Source: Gnetum montanum (Eukaryota; Streptophyta; Gnetopsida; Gnetales; Gnetaceae). Taken from it: a stretch of 64,000 bases of DNA. Below are positions 45,450-57,200 of this stretch, one piece after another. Positions within the stretch are counted from its first letter, which is position 1, and each line of letters starts with the position of its first letter. Location of the stretch: positions 1 through 64,000 of the forward strand of contig MNCI01007828.1 in assembly GCA_015680685.1 (NCBI GenBank), given 5' to 3'. The notes beneath the pieces are model-generated. The model was not told the DNA's origin. It ran no database searches and worked only from the letters and a program-made list of their open reading frames with translations. The translations under genes and the position numbers were made by a program.

Positions 45450-47006
45450 TGAAACACCATAAAATTTCAAGGCACTCTTGCTTCACCAGGGCCTTGGAAC
45501 TAAGGCAAAAATTTCCACAAGTATAGCCTCATGATAGTTTGGTAGGAAACGTAAGCACTGAGGTTAGACTATTCAGTTTGGCAAGTTTTCTACCGCTAGA
45601 GTTGATAGGCCCAATGGACTCTCTGGCCTGCCCACCTAGGTGTTTCACCCAGTTAATAGTCTACTCAAAAACCATGCTTGGAGTTGTCAGTGGTGCTCAG
45701 GATGGATAAAACACTTCAGCAAGTTTTCTAGTGGAGAAGTCCACTATGCTACGGTACACCGTGCAACGTAGCAAGACTTCAAGAAATTAATCAAGTATCC
45801 GAATACAAGTTTGGCAAGATTTTCACACAAGGCAAAACCACAATTCAACCAACACAAGGTGCTATGCTATATAGCATATCAAGGAAAGAGCAAGCAGAGT
45901 TTTCTCATCATAATTTTACTAGGAGGGCAAATTACATTGGCTACTATGCTATGCTATGCTACGTAGTGTAGCATAGCATAGCAAATATGCAAATTAACAA
46001 AGTTCTTCAAAAGCTAACCTTGCATGTGCCAGGGCTTTTAGTAAATAGCTATTGACTTCAACATACGTTTCTTTTTCAAACTAGTGGCTACGTTGTGCTA
46101 CACTACATAGCATAGCATAGCGTAGCAAGTAGCTATGGTACACCAACGTGCTACACTACGCAGCGTAGCACAGCGTAGTAAAAAGCTATGCTACTTCAAT
46201 GTGCTTCATTCCTTACTCACATTATTAGCATACTAGATCCCAACATGAGCATTTTCGACAACATGGTTGTAACGTAGCAATTTCATGACCGATTTTCCAC
46301 ATCTTTGCAGTAAGGGCACATCAGCATCTTCTGTGTCTAGGACACGTGGTGCCCAAGCCTTATTTCTCACCTACTCTTGGCCCTATATATACCCCTACAA
46401 ACGATGCTCAAAGGGTTGGCTTTTTTGCTAAAAGAAAGAACATTTTTGCATTGAAGACAGCTGTTGACAAATTTTTGTTGGCAAGCTTAGCAATTGTTGA
46501 CAATCTTGAGTTAGCATTTTTCTTTGGCATTTGGCATTAGCTCTTTGCATTGGAATTTTTTGTACTATTGGCTTTTAATTCCTCATTCAAAGACATAGTT
46601 GGCACATTTTGAGCATTATGGTCATTCTTGAACTTTCTTTGTTCCTCCAGCGTTATGTAACTTGTTGCACACTTCAAACAAGAAAGAGAATCAAACCCAC
46701 GATTTTGCAGCGATGCATTTCCTTACCCCAACTTATTCTGTTATTTCTTCATTTTTATCATTTTTTAGCATTATTTTCTACATTCCTATATTTATTAATC
46801 ATTAGTTACACCTCATGTATTTTGCATTTAAATAACATTCACGTAAGGTTAAGTTACACTAATTAAGTCCCTGTCTGATCAACCAGACCATTCAAGGCAC
46901 CCTGCTTCCGTTGTATCTAGCATAGCCCTTGCACAGATTCGAGGTTAGAACTGTTCACCCGACAACCTCTCGGTGTTTTGGGCCATCAACGTTTTTGGTC
47001 GCTACA
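45450..47006 (+). mobile_element. 3' LTR of element B
   Basis: It runs from TGAAACACC to GGTCGCTACA (1557 bp) and aligns with the 5' LTR 17890-19442. Palindromic GCTAY/RTAGC clusters lie at about 45740, 45860, 45940-45985, 46085-46130 and 46140-46185. The TATA box reads TATATATA at 46384-46391. It is followed by the right target duplication GGTGA. Confidence 0.92.
45740..46185. repeat. Palindromic GCTAY/RTAGC clusters in the B 3' LTR
   Basis: Five clusters stand in the same order as in the 5' LTR. The cluster at 45940-45985 has a longer left arm (ATGCTATGCTATGCTACGTA) than its partner at 18385, showing unit gain or loss since insertion. Confidence 0.8.
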
Positions 47007-47480
47007 GGTGATCGATGACATGATTGATTGTCTAAGGTAGATTGATCCTAAGATAGGTATGTTGACATTACTATGTTAAGCTTTCTAAGTTGTTGCATTT
47101 TTTCTATGACACTATGACTAACGCTTTCCCATGTGTGATTGATAGCTTCTCATCTCAAGTGGGACCCCTGACAAGTGGTTGAAGTTGATGCAGTGCTTGT
47201 GCTTCCACCAGAAGTGACTGAGGTTCCTCGTGATGTATACAAGGAAACAAGAAAATGTGTGCTCTACTCAGCATGATTCTTGTGGGAGTGTAAGCGTGTC
47301 AACAAGGACCTTTGGAAGAGGGTGCAAAAGCTTGAGAAAGAGAAGGCTAGCCAAGCAATTGAGCTAGAGGATCTTAGGTCCAAAAATGAATTTTTATTGG
47401 CCCGTGACACTCACGACGGTAGTTGGCATATGGTTGGTATTGACTATGCGAGATACTAGATAGCTATACAGAGTAAGAAT
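47007..47480 (+). pseudogene. Antisense-type gene, copy D, right part
   Basis: This is the continuation of the copy interrupted at 17889. It encodes the end of exon 7 (IDCLR.IDPK). A GTATGT...GATAG intron follows at 47057-47145, at the same place as in A (4625-4524) and B (25162-25056). The start of exon 8 comes next, with CSTQHDSCGSVSVS-type frame decay and then the coiled-coil-like stretch DLWKRVQKLEKEKASQAIEL. It ends at 47480 where the LTR of element C begins; the remainder is presumably beyond 64000. Confidence 0.68.
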
Positions 47481-48780
47481 TGTAGCGATTAAAAATGTCA
47501 GTGGCTGGAAAAAATGCCGAGGGGCGATTGGCCACTAGCCAGTCTTGACCCCATCTCCGCAGGAGGGCTGTGCTAAATGGGATGGAAACAAGATGCCCTG
47601 AACGGTCTGGTTGATCAGACATGGACTTAGTCGGTGTCTATATAACCTTTTTCAATGTGTAATTTGAAAATGAGATTGGTAGTGCGAAGTAATGTTTAAA
47701 TGCAAAAGAAATATGAAACAATGTAAAATGCAATAGTAAATAAGAGATAATGGAGAAATGCAATTAGAAAAGTGAACTACTTCGAAGCTATGACCTCGCT
47801 TTGTCAAGATGAATACAATTGGTTGCACAGTGCTGGGAAGTGTAGAGATCCTAAGAGTAACCAAGACATGTAGAGCAAGAGGGCTGTGTGCTCGAATGTG
47901 GACTCCAGTGTTAACAATGCGAAGTTCTACCAAGCTGGTAGAAAAGAATAGAATGAAATGCCAACTAAGAATGCTAACTATTTGCAATGTCGAACCAGAA
48001 AGCTTACAATGCCAAAGAATGCTAGAGAGCCAAAAGTTCTATAGGGAAAGCCAGAGGATCCTGCAAAAAAAGGACCGAAGGGAGAGAGATCTAGAGAGAG
48101 TTTAAGCATAACATAGCGTAGCATGTTGGCATAGCATAGCATCTTTTTAGAGAGTTTAAGGGATGCTTTGTAGCGTAGCATATTGGCATAGCATAGCATC
48201 TTTTTACGTGTCTTACTGCATGTCTAGAAAGCCTTTCAAATGTGTAGGCTTTTCATTGCATGTGTGCTATGCTACGTAGCGTAGTACTTGGCCTTAGTCA
48301 CAAAAACATCACCAATCTGTAAACTTTGCCTTTTTGCACTGTGGAACTTGCGAACATGCTGATCTCACCCTGTGAGTTACCTCCTATCAACTTCCACAGA
48401 ATTGCTATGCCTGGTTGCGCCATGTAGCTAAGTGTAGCATAGCAGTAAACATGACTTGATGTCAGCCAAGTTTGTTCCTTTCTGATGAAAGGAGACATTG
48501 CTGAAGGACTTGGAGTCAGGCGAGGGGACTGGTCATCCAGCTTTTGCTATGTGTGCTACATCACGTAGCATAGCGTAGCATTGTGCTTTTGCAAATGTCT
48601 TCTAAAGTTTGCTAAGCTACATGACATAGCGCAGCATAGCAAGGCTCCTTGACTTAGAAAATTTGCTGAAGCGGACAGTCTGAAAATCAAAGCATCCATC
48701 TTCTAAAGAACTACTGTGATGCTGTGAAAATTACAAAAGCCTAGTGAAGCAAGTATTTCTTTGAATTTTTGGGTGTTTCA
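47481..48780 (-). mobile_element. 3' LTR of element C, promoter region missing
   Basis: On the plus strand it starts TGTAGCGATTAAAAATGTC and ends GGGTGTTTCA, the complement of TGAAACACC...CGCTACA. It aligns with the 5' LTR from 62966 on. Near 48100 the sequence that in the 5' LTR holds the TATA box (63590-63740) is absent; instead a stretch of about 60 bp (AGCATAGCATCTTTTTA units) is present twice in tandem. Confidence 0.9.
48108..48640. repeat. Palindromic GCTAY/RTAGC clusters in the C 3' LTR
   Basis: Clusters lie at 48108-48200, 48262-48285 (GTGCTATGCTACGTAGCGTA), 48408-48445, 48545-48580 and 48608-48640. They resemble those in the A and B LTRs. Confidence 0.78.
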
Positions 48781-48796
48781 TTGGCCCCTCTTTGTC
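48781..48796 (-). other. Polypurine tract of element C
   Basis: The minus strand reads GACAAAGAGGGGCCAA immediately before TGAAACACC. It is intact compared with B. Confidence 0.82.
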
Positions 48797-50176
48797 AACA
48801 TCTAGAGGATGGGCTCAAGAGATGTTGACAAAGAAAATGAAACACCACCAAAGACATGGCGCTCACGTTGCCGCTCGGTGACCGTCAGGACGTCGCTTGG
48901 TTGTGCTTGAGAGTGAAAGGGTGAAGTAGGAAGGAAGGAGGTTTAGGAGAAGGGTAAAGATGGTTTTTAACAAAGTCCCTCATCAGAGTACTCATGAGGG
49001 ACTTGTTCATGTTTCAATCTCTACCTTCGCTAGCCTTCGACCCTCTTTAGGATAGGTGTTCCTTTCCCCAGATGTGCTGCATTACATCCGGGGGGTTTTA
49101 ACCTACCTACAGATGCTTTCTGTGTGGCAAGCTACATTACGCACATCATGGAACTTGCACCCTGAAATAGCCAAGCTAGCCAAGGCACTCACTTCATGAT
49201 GTCATAGCGTTTGCTGCTGTAGCAAGTTGTATTCTCTGTCTCACCTTGTAAGCACAATGGAGAGTGAGACATAAAGTGAGGGTGGGAGTCTTGAGTGTTG
49301 TAGACATTGTTGAAGCTCTTGGACACTCACGCTTGTGCATGGTGTCCAAAGTAGGAAGGCCAATAGTGGCCTTGGCAATATTGGCATGGAGGAGATGGCC
49401 TCAAAGACACCGGGAGTTTTGTGAGTGCGGATGCTCTAGAATCCCTACCAAAGGCATGCATTCTCAGTTCAGCTATGGGATTGACCACCACATAGCTAAA
49501 CATTGAGTGAGCTGAGGTGTTGGCAAGGAGCTAGAGGGTAACAATATTGTGGTTGAGCCACAATACTGCTGGAACTCCACCTACAAGAACTAGCCAAGGA
49601 ACTGCCATCAGGGCAGTGGGCAGTGGCAACGGTAGGTCTAGAGGGCCAATGTGATGCCAGATGACATCTACAAAAGGTCATCATGATGCCAAGGGTGGAG
49701 ACATCACGTGTGTTCCAGACCATGTTCCCATTGCATCGTGAACTACATTCTAGAGCTGCAACGTCCCACCCACACGTCAGCACTGTGCCTGCTTGTTCAA
49801 TGCGTACTTGGTGTAGATGCATGATAGGGATGGAACGCAAACCCAGTTTAAGGTCTTGGTAGAATGTGTGTTGGTTTAGAGTTCCAATGGAATATCATGC
49901 TATTTTAAGGTCCTAGCGGATCATACATTCCAGTTTAACATCATAGTGGACGTGTCATGCTAGTTTATAGTCATAGCGGACTAGCTGTACCAGTTTTACG
50001 TCATAGTATATGGTCACCGCCAGTTTAACATCCTAGCAGATGTTGCTTGTTGCTATTATTTTAACATCGTTGCGGACACTGCTCAAGGTTGTTGCCAGTT
50101 TAACATCATAGTGGATGGTGCTGGGTGTTGTTGCCAGTTTAACGTTGTAGTGGACATTGTTGGGTGTTGCCATGCT
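48797..50176 (-). other. 3' non-coding region of element C with degenerate array
   Basis: The region 49840-50165 contains inverted units such as CCAGTTTAACATCATAGTGG, the complement of the array after pol in A and B. The part nearer the LTR matches A 12490-13200 in patches. No gene is supported. Confidence 0.6.
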
Positions 50177-53100
50177 TCAGATGTAGTACGGCTTGAGGTG
50201 CGAGTGATTCACCGGGTTGGCGAAGTTGTTGCCATCCATGTCTACTAGCTTGAAGGCTCCATTCTCAAAGGCTTTGGTGACCATGTAAGGACCTTCCTAT
50301 TTGGCTAATATTTTTCTCACATGCTCGCGGACAGCCTTGAGGATGAGTTCTCTCTTATTTATTGGTCATCGATGTAGGTCTACATGGTGCTTTTATTTTT
50401 TCTTGCTCTAGTAGTTCTCTATGCATCTTAGCATCTGTGTGTGCTTCTCCTCTACTAAGTCGAGGTCGATGGTCCGCAACTCGTTGTTCTGGGCTTCACT
50501 CATGACACTTGTGAGGACCATCCAGAGTGATGGTACCTGCAAATCAAGAGTCAACACAGCTTTAGATCCATCAAAAAGGCTATAAGGAGTCTTACTTGTC
50601 ATAGTTCTGCATGTCATTCTGTAGGCCCATAAGACGTAGAGGATTTGCTCATGCCACCACCTCTTGTTGTTTCCAAGCATCCGCTTTAGCAAGTTGATGA
50701 TGGACTTATTTGTAGCCTCCACCTACTCATTCGCTTACGGATAGTATGGTGAGGAGAATTATTTCTTGATGCCTAGGTTGTTGCAGAAGGTTTGAGTTTC
50801 CATACTACTGAATTATTGTCCATTGTCTTTCACAATAGTCATTGGATGCCCAAACCTAGTCACAATGTTATCTAGGATGAAATGGTAGATTTGCTGAGAC
50901 GTCGTTTGGCTCAGGTAAATGGCTTCCACTCACTTAGTAAAATACTTAGTGGTGGTGATAATAAACCTATGCTCTACAGAGGACTTAGGCGTGATGGGTC
51001 CTATGAGGTCTAATCCCCATCATTGGAAAGGCCATGTGATTTGCATTGGGTGCATGTCCATAGGTGAGATGTGTATGAGATTTGCATATCTTTGGCACAT
51101 GTCACATGTCTTAACTTTTGAAAGGCAGTCATGCTCCATGTAGGGCCAATAGTACCCTAGGCGTCTAATTTTTGCATCCATAGCCCTGGGTGCTATGTGT
51201 CCACTGCATAGCCCCTCATGCACTTCATTAACTACCTTTTGCATCTGCTCCCCACCCACGCATGTTAGCAATATCCCATTGTAAGAACATCAGCACAGGG
51301 CATCATTCCCCATGAGTGTACATTGCCAGGTGCACTTTTGAATTGCATCTCTCTAAGTAGATGTCAGTCCACTTGGGGGTTCATCATGTTGCAGGTAGGC
51401 CTTAATGTAAGTGTACCACTCCTGGGTATCCTTAGCACTAATAGAGGCCACGTTTCCCGCCTGAGTGATCAGCATGGTACATTCATCAATTAAGGTTGGA
51501 AGACATGCAAACGAGTGTGGTGGAATGTTTAATGCAAGGGTTGTTAAGGCATTTTCCATGGTGTTTTCGTTGCATGGCACGTGTTGCACATTTTTGGTTG
51601 CAAATTGCTTAAGTAGGCTTTTTGCTAGGTTGTGGTAGGGTTGTAGGTGTGTAGCTCTGCAAGCATAGACCTCAGTGATTTGATTCACAATTGCTTATGA
51701 ATTGCCATGGATTTCCAAGTGTTGTATACATAATGTTTGGGTAGCTAAGAGGCCTTTGAGTAACCCCTCATATTCGACCACATTGTTGGTGCAGGGGAAC
51801 ACAAAATGATAAGCAAACAGGTGTATTTCCCAAGAGGGAAATGCAATTACGGCACCTATAGTACCTCCTCGCACGGTTGACACACCGTTGAAGTGTAGAG
51901 TAGCTTCTAGGTGTGAAGGGATGACGTTGATAGTGCCAACATGTTTGTCTGGGAATTCAGGATCTATGGTTGCGTGGTCGTTGACAAGTGAGGCTGTAAG
52001 TTACATTGCTATGGCTTGACCCTTAATTGATTACTGGCTTACATAGTGTAGGTTGAACTCCATGGTAGTACATTAGTATCTCAAATCTGTCATCTCATTT
52101 CTAACATAGCAGTGCTACGATAGATGTGTTGAAGGTGGCAAGGTAGATGAAGAAAAGCTTATCCCTTTGTAGCGGATGCACAATTGGAAGGTGTGAGAGC
52201 TCTTCCTTCAAGTCATCAAAGGCTTGTTGAAACTGGGTTGTTCACTTGAAGTCAATTCCTTTCTTTAGAAGATGTTGCATGGGGTGTAACTTGTTAGTCA
52301 ACTTTGCTATAAACCTTCGAATAAACTTTACCCTACCTTGCAAGCCACATAACTCCTTAAGGTTTTGAAGAGGTGCCAGGTTGATGATGGCCTTACCTTT
52401 GTCAGGGTCCACCCATATTCTAGCCTCCAATACCACAAATCCTAACATGCGTCCAGTTTTCACACTAAAGACACACTTCTTAGGAATAAGGTGTAGGTCG
52501 TGCATTCAGAAACACTTGAGGACTACTCCTAGATCGCGTGGATGATTAGCAACCTCCTTGGACTTGACCGCTATATCGTCCATGTAGTCATTAAGTGTTT
52601 CTAAGATGTAATTATTGAAGATGTAAGTCATGGCTCGCTGCTAGGTTGCTCCAGCATTATTGAGCCCAAAAGGCATCATGGTGTAGCAGAATGTACCCTA
52701 AGGGGTCATGAAGGTTGTTGTTAGCTGATGTTCTGGGTTGATGTGAATTTGGTTGTAGCCAGAAAAGCCATCCATGAAGGATAACAAAGCATGACCAGCT
52801 GTGGTGTCGATAAGTTGATCAATGCTTGGGAGTGGGAAATTTTCTTTCATCATCGCCTTGTTCAGATCCTGGAAGTCTATGCAAATTCGTATTCCTCCCA
52901 TTTTTTGGAAACTACGATGATGTTGGACACCCATTCTGAATAATCAACTACGCAGATGAAACAAGCTTTGTATAGCTTGGTGATTTTGTTCCTTACGACT
53001 AGTGAAATTTTTGGTTTGACTTTTCAAGCCTTCTTCTTGACTGCCTTCATGCGCAGGTCTAGGACGATGTTGTGTTGTATCAGCCGTAGGTCTAAACCTG

Positions 53101-53400
53101 GCATGTCACTGTATGACCATGCGAAGACGTCAATGTTGTCTTGTAGAATTTTGGCTACGTTTTCGTGTGTCTGCATGTCTAGGAGGGAGCTAAGCTTTAA
53201 CATTTTTACCTTCCCCTTGGATGTGGTCACAGGCATCTGGATGAGAGGGTCTTCGGTTACATCCATGGCTTCCAAATCTAGGGTTCAAACTAGATGCTTG
53301 GGCTAGTCTAAGGATGCTTCTAAAGACGCTATGATGCTAGCTGTGGTTGACCCCTAGTCGATCAGATCTGGGTTTAGTTATCTTACGATCTTGTCATGTG
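50177..53400 (-). pseudogene. pol: pol of element C (RNase H partly deleted)
   Basis: On the minus strand the linker begins near 53390 (DLID.GSTTASIIASLEAS) and includes EDPLIQMPVTTSKGKVKML. RT has KMGGIRICIDFQDLNKAM, MMPFGLNNAGAT and YMDD at about 52590-52569. The RT-associated RNase H is cut at about 52066, where some 200 bp present in A (about 10085-10285) are missing. The second RNase H follows with NNVVEYEGLLKGLLATQTL (about 51790). The integrase zinc segment ends CDMCQRY (about 51090), the core runs to about 50700 with VKDNG keeping the second Asp, and the C-terminal domain ends at TCA 50177-50179. Several TAG and TGA stops are present. Confidence 0.85.
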
Positions 53401-53559
53401 GACTTGCTAGGGCTAAAGGCATAGAGAGATCGCAATGAGCTTCCATTTTCTATTTAACCTATCAACATGAGATGAGAGTCTTGTTAAGAGGCACCTTTTG
53501 GTACCAATCATGTATAACGAAAACTTGCAAAGCAATGTTGAGAGGTATGATATAGAGAT

Positions 53560-53895
53560 TAAAACTTTTGCCAATTTAAAGTCATGGTGGGCCATTATGG
53601 CATGGAGATGCAGAGCTGCTAAAATAGGAAATGTAAAATTGTCAACATGAGAATGTGAAACTGCTGAGGAGAAAATGTCAAACTGCCAATGTAAAAACAT
53701 GGAATTGCTAGTTTGGTGTCATTGTGGACTACAAATGTGCGATAGATCGAAACATGCTAGTTTAAGGGTCTTTTCGAATTCCAAAAATTGCAACTATGCT
53801 AGGATTTGCTAGTTTAAGGTCTTTTTGGACCGATAAAAGTGCAACTATGCTACGATTGCTAGTTTAAGGTCTTTCTGGACCATGATAATCGAAAA
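53560..53895 (-). repeat. Degenerate 'TTAAACTAGCA' array upstream of C pol
   Basis: Plus-strand units such as TGCTAGTTTAAGGTCTTTTT recur about every 55-60 bp here. They are the complement of the arrays before pol in A and B. Confidence 0.65.
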
Positions 53896-54058
53896 CATGT
53901 TTTTTTGTTTTTTAGGAAAATAAGCCATTAGCTTGAAGCTTGTCAAGGTTTTAATGCTAATAGTTCCATGATATCGTGGTGAGCATGCTATGTTGTATGA
54001 TGCGCTCTGCATTAAATGGAGAGAGAGGGCAGCAATTTTCCCTTTTTACCATTATGAC

Positions 54059-54067
54059 CATAAATAG
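54059..54067 (+). promoter_or_regulatory. TATA box of the antisense gene (element C)
   Basis: CATAAATAGGGATTAAACC lies 146 bp upstream of the ATG at 54213. It aligns with TATAAATA in A and B but has lost the first T (CATAAATA). Confidence 0.6.
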
Positions 54068-54212
54068 GGATTAAACCCTGGTAAGCTTTCCATTCTCACC
54101 ATAAGAGCGTAGAGCTAATATTTAGAGCACAAGGTGATTTCAAAGCAATTGTGCTAACAGTGAGCAAGGAGATTTTCTACATGGCATCGAGGAAGAATTT
54201 GCAAGCAGGACG

Positions 54213-57200
54213 ATGGCTCTAAGGAAGGAACATAGGAACTTGGCACTTACGAAGGTCAAGGAGGTGAAGCAAACCCTAGGGTACATGACACAAGTGTGCG
54301 TCACAATGCGAAAGGACACGCCACTGACCCAGTAGGCTACCGTGCTCCCTTTGCTTTTTTTTCATGATTTTGCTATCGTTTTTCACACCTTTTGTTCTCT
54401 ACTTTCGTTTTGCATTCTACTTTTAGCCATTTTTGTTTTGTGTCATTGCATTGTTTTAGCATTTTCATCGTCACTACTACTGTTTCAACCACGGCAAGTG
54501 CACAAATGTTATGCCATTGTTGCATGCAAGGTCACTTAAACCACCATCGTCGTAGTTGTCATAACCATGAGGGTTCAGAGTCTAAGCCACTTGGCCTTCA
54601 AATGGCATGACGTAGAACCCTCCGATGGGTTGGGCCATGCGTGAGAGTGTGACACATGTTTTGTTGGGGCATATCTTTAACTATCCTATTAGGGTTGATT
54701 GCTCTATTGCTACGCTAGGCTGTTTTTTGCTATGCTACCACTGTCATGCTCTTACTATGCTACATGTGAGAAGAGGTTTATGCTATGCTATATGCATGGG
54801 TTGTTAAGTATTTCTACGTTGCATGTGTGTCGCACTTAGACATGATATTAAAAATTGTGGGTTGCGCTATGCAGAATGGGGCTAAGGCTAATGTTGATTG
54901 TTCTAGAAATTAGAGGGGTCCTATGTCATGTGAGCAAGCCTGTGGCCAATGCTCCTCCTCCCTAGATACGTATGTGAGAGAGAGGAGTTTGGTTCAAGCA
55001 AGGGGCATATAAATTCTTGCAATTCCTCCTCGACCACTTCAGTCTGATCATTTGGTCCTTCCTAGCGGAGGAGGAGGTGGTCGGCATAACAGAAGCCATA
55101 TTTCCTGGGGTAATTCAGGGCATTCTGAGGTTTTTGACCGATGGGGCAATCATGAGTAGGCAAGGGGAAGGATCTAGTCAGTGCCCAATAGGGTTAAGGC
55201 ATTTGACTTGGATCTGGGAGATGTCATAGTATAGTTGCTACCCCCATTTCAACACACTGTTCCTCACACATTTTATGACAACATGCTTACAGAACCCATA
55301 GGGAACTGTCTACTGTGCTGGTGGGTGAGTTTTGTAGCCTTGCTCCACTATGTTGTGTGATGCTGGCCATGTTGGCCAAATGCTAACAGTGTGTGTTTGT
55401 TACCAGGTTCTTTATCAACTAGGATGGAGTTCACGACTGACTGGGTCTGCTGGCTACAACACAGCTAGCCCTACAGGAGTTCTCTTCTGTTGAGAACCTA
55501 CAGGCAAGCATGATTAGTTAATACGGTGGTGAATATCACACTTACCTAGGCCTATTTCACATTTTCTATGATCAGTGTAAGGGGCAGGGTTGGCTGGATT
55601 AAGAGTGGGCAGAACCCTTCAAACCGGTCATGGTTGAATAGGTTCTGGTTGAACTTCCGCCATTCCCCTTACCATATAGGCTCGGTAGGCCAAATAGTGA
55701 GTGTTACATGTTCAAGTGTTTTTGCAATCTTTGTACTTTCGATGTTTTTATGCTAAACATTTTTGGCAAAAATGTTGTAGGAACAAAGAAGCCCTAGGAG
55801 GTGACAGTGGTAACCTCCAAGGCATAGGGGGTGAACATCTACTTCAAATACGGTGAAGTAGAGCCAAGCCAATGCTAGATAAACTATGTGGCTTTAGACT
55901 CCTTAGTCCAAAACATCTAAGAGGTTGGGCTTATGGATCTGTTCATGGCCCCGAATCTAAGCATTCTCGCCATCGAGATGCTCTCCCTAGTTAACTCCTT
56001 TTCCGAAAAGGCGGGCCGCTTCCGCACACACATACGGGGCGTGCAGGTGGTCATTGAAATCAATGACCAACTATTCATGGACCTGTTTGGTGTTCCTGCT
56101 AATGGCATCCTTATAGGGTTGAACAACAAGAAGGAGTTGATCCTTCAGAAGAAGGATATTCAAGAATGGCTGGGGATTACTAAGGAGTGAAAGGGGCTCC
56201 CCATGTAGAAGCTTAAAGATGGGCCCACTAAGGAGATTTACCCTATCTTTCATGCTTATGAGTTCCCCTAGTTGCTTACCCAAGGGAAGGTCCTAGGGAT
56301 TGAGTAGGCCTAGATAATTCAGGAGGTCATGAAAGAAGGAACCCGTTACAACTGGGCCAGCTATCTATGTAAAGGCTTGTAGGCTGAAATCTTGGGACTT
56401 CGCTAGAAATCGTAGTCCCGCTTCAACATACATTATTCCTTCTATGTAGGCTGTTTGAAGTGCTTTGCAGAGTTTATGGTGGTTCATGAGAATGGATTCT
56501 GGGTCATGCAAAATCACAACCAGATTTCTAGACCATGGATTTGCCAGATGGTCTAGACCATCCAAGCCCAAGATCCCCCAGAAATAATTGAGGAGTCACT
56601 ATCTGTAATGACTAAGGATGGGGTGGCTCGCGACATTCATGGCCAGGATAGCATAGGAGAGACATCCCCTGCTATATCTAGTAGCATGTCGTGGGGGGAA
56701 CATCTCATAGTCGAGACTATGCCAAAAAAGTCACAGTGGAAGAGGCCTCCCCCAGCTAAGAAGACCCTTTGCATGGAGGAAGAGGAGGGGTGAAGATTGT
56801 GGCTTAAACTATAGAGGATGCAATGCCCTATTGGTAAATATTTTTATGTAATGCTTACTTTATCATTGTCTGCTACGCTATGCTACGCTAGGTGGCATAG
56901 CATAGCGTAACACCTGCTTTAGGCTAACTTGTTTTTGTACTAATGCAAACATGCTTCTTTGCTGGTAGAGGAAGAAGAAGGTGATGAAGAAATGTTGACC
57001 CCTAAGAAGGAGGCAAAAAATAAAGACATGGAGGCCCCAGTCATGGAAGAAAGGGCCCCAGTCAAGAATAAAGGAGCTCCTATCGCTAACGCAGGGGCTC
57101 TTTTTATTAGGGAGAATCCTTCAACCAATGAGGAGGGCACTTTTGAAGACAAAGTAGAGTCTCCTTTGAAGTGACCAAGGTTTCTTGTCGCACATATGAC

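Larger units (their letters stand above)
17890..47006 (+). mobile_element. Element B: Tat-type LTR retrotransposon, split by element E
   Basis: It has a full pair of LTRs (17890-19442 and 45450-47006) with target duplications. Inside are a primer-binding site, gag and protease (19674-23495), the antisense gene (28638-24065), a pre-pol array that ends abruptly at 29068, the nested element E (29069-40603), pol from about 40604 to 43680, a 3' non-coding region and a polypurine tract. Relative to A, the part of B corresponding to roughly A 8280-9030 (the start of pol) is missing where E ends, so a deletion removed that sequence together with the end of E's 3' LTR. Confidence 0.88.
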
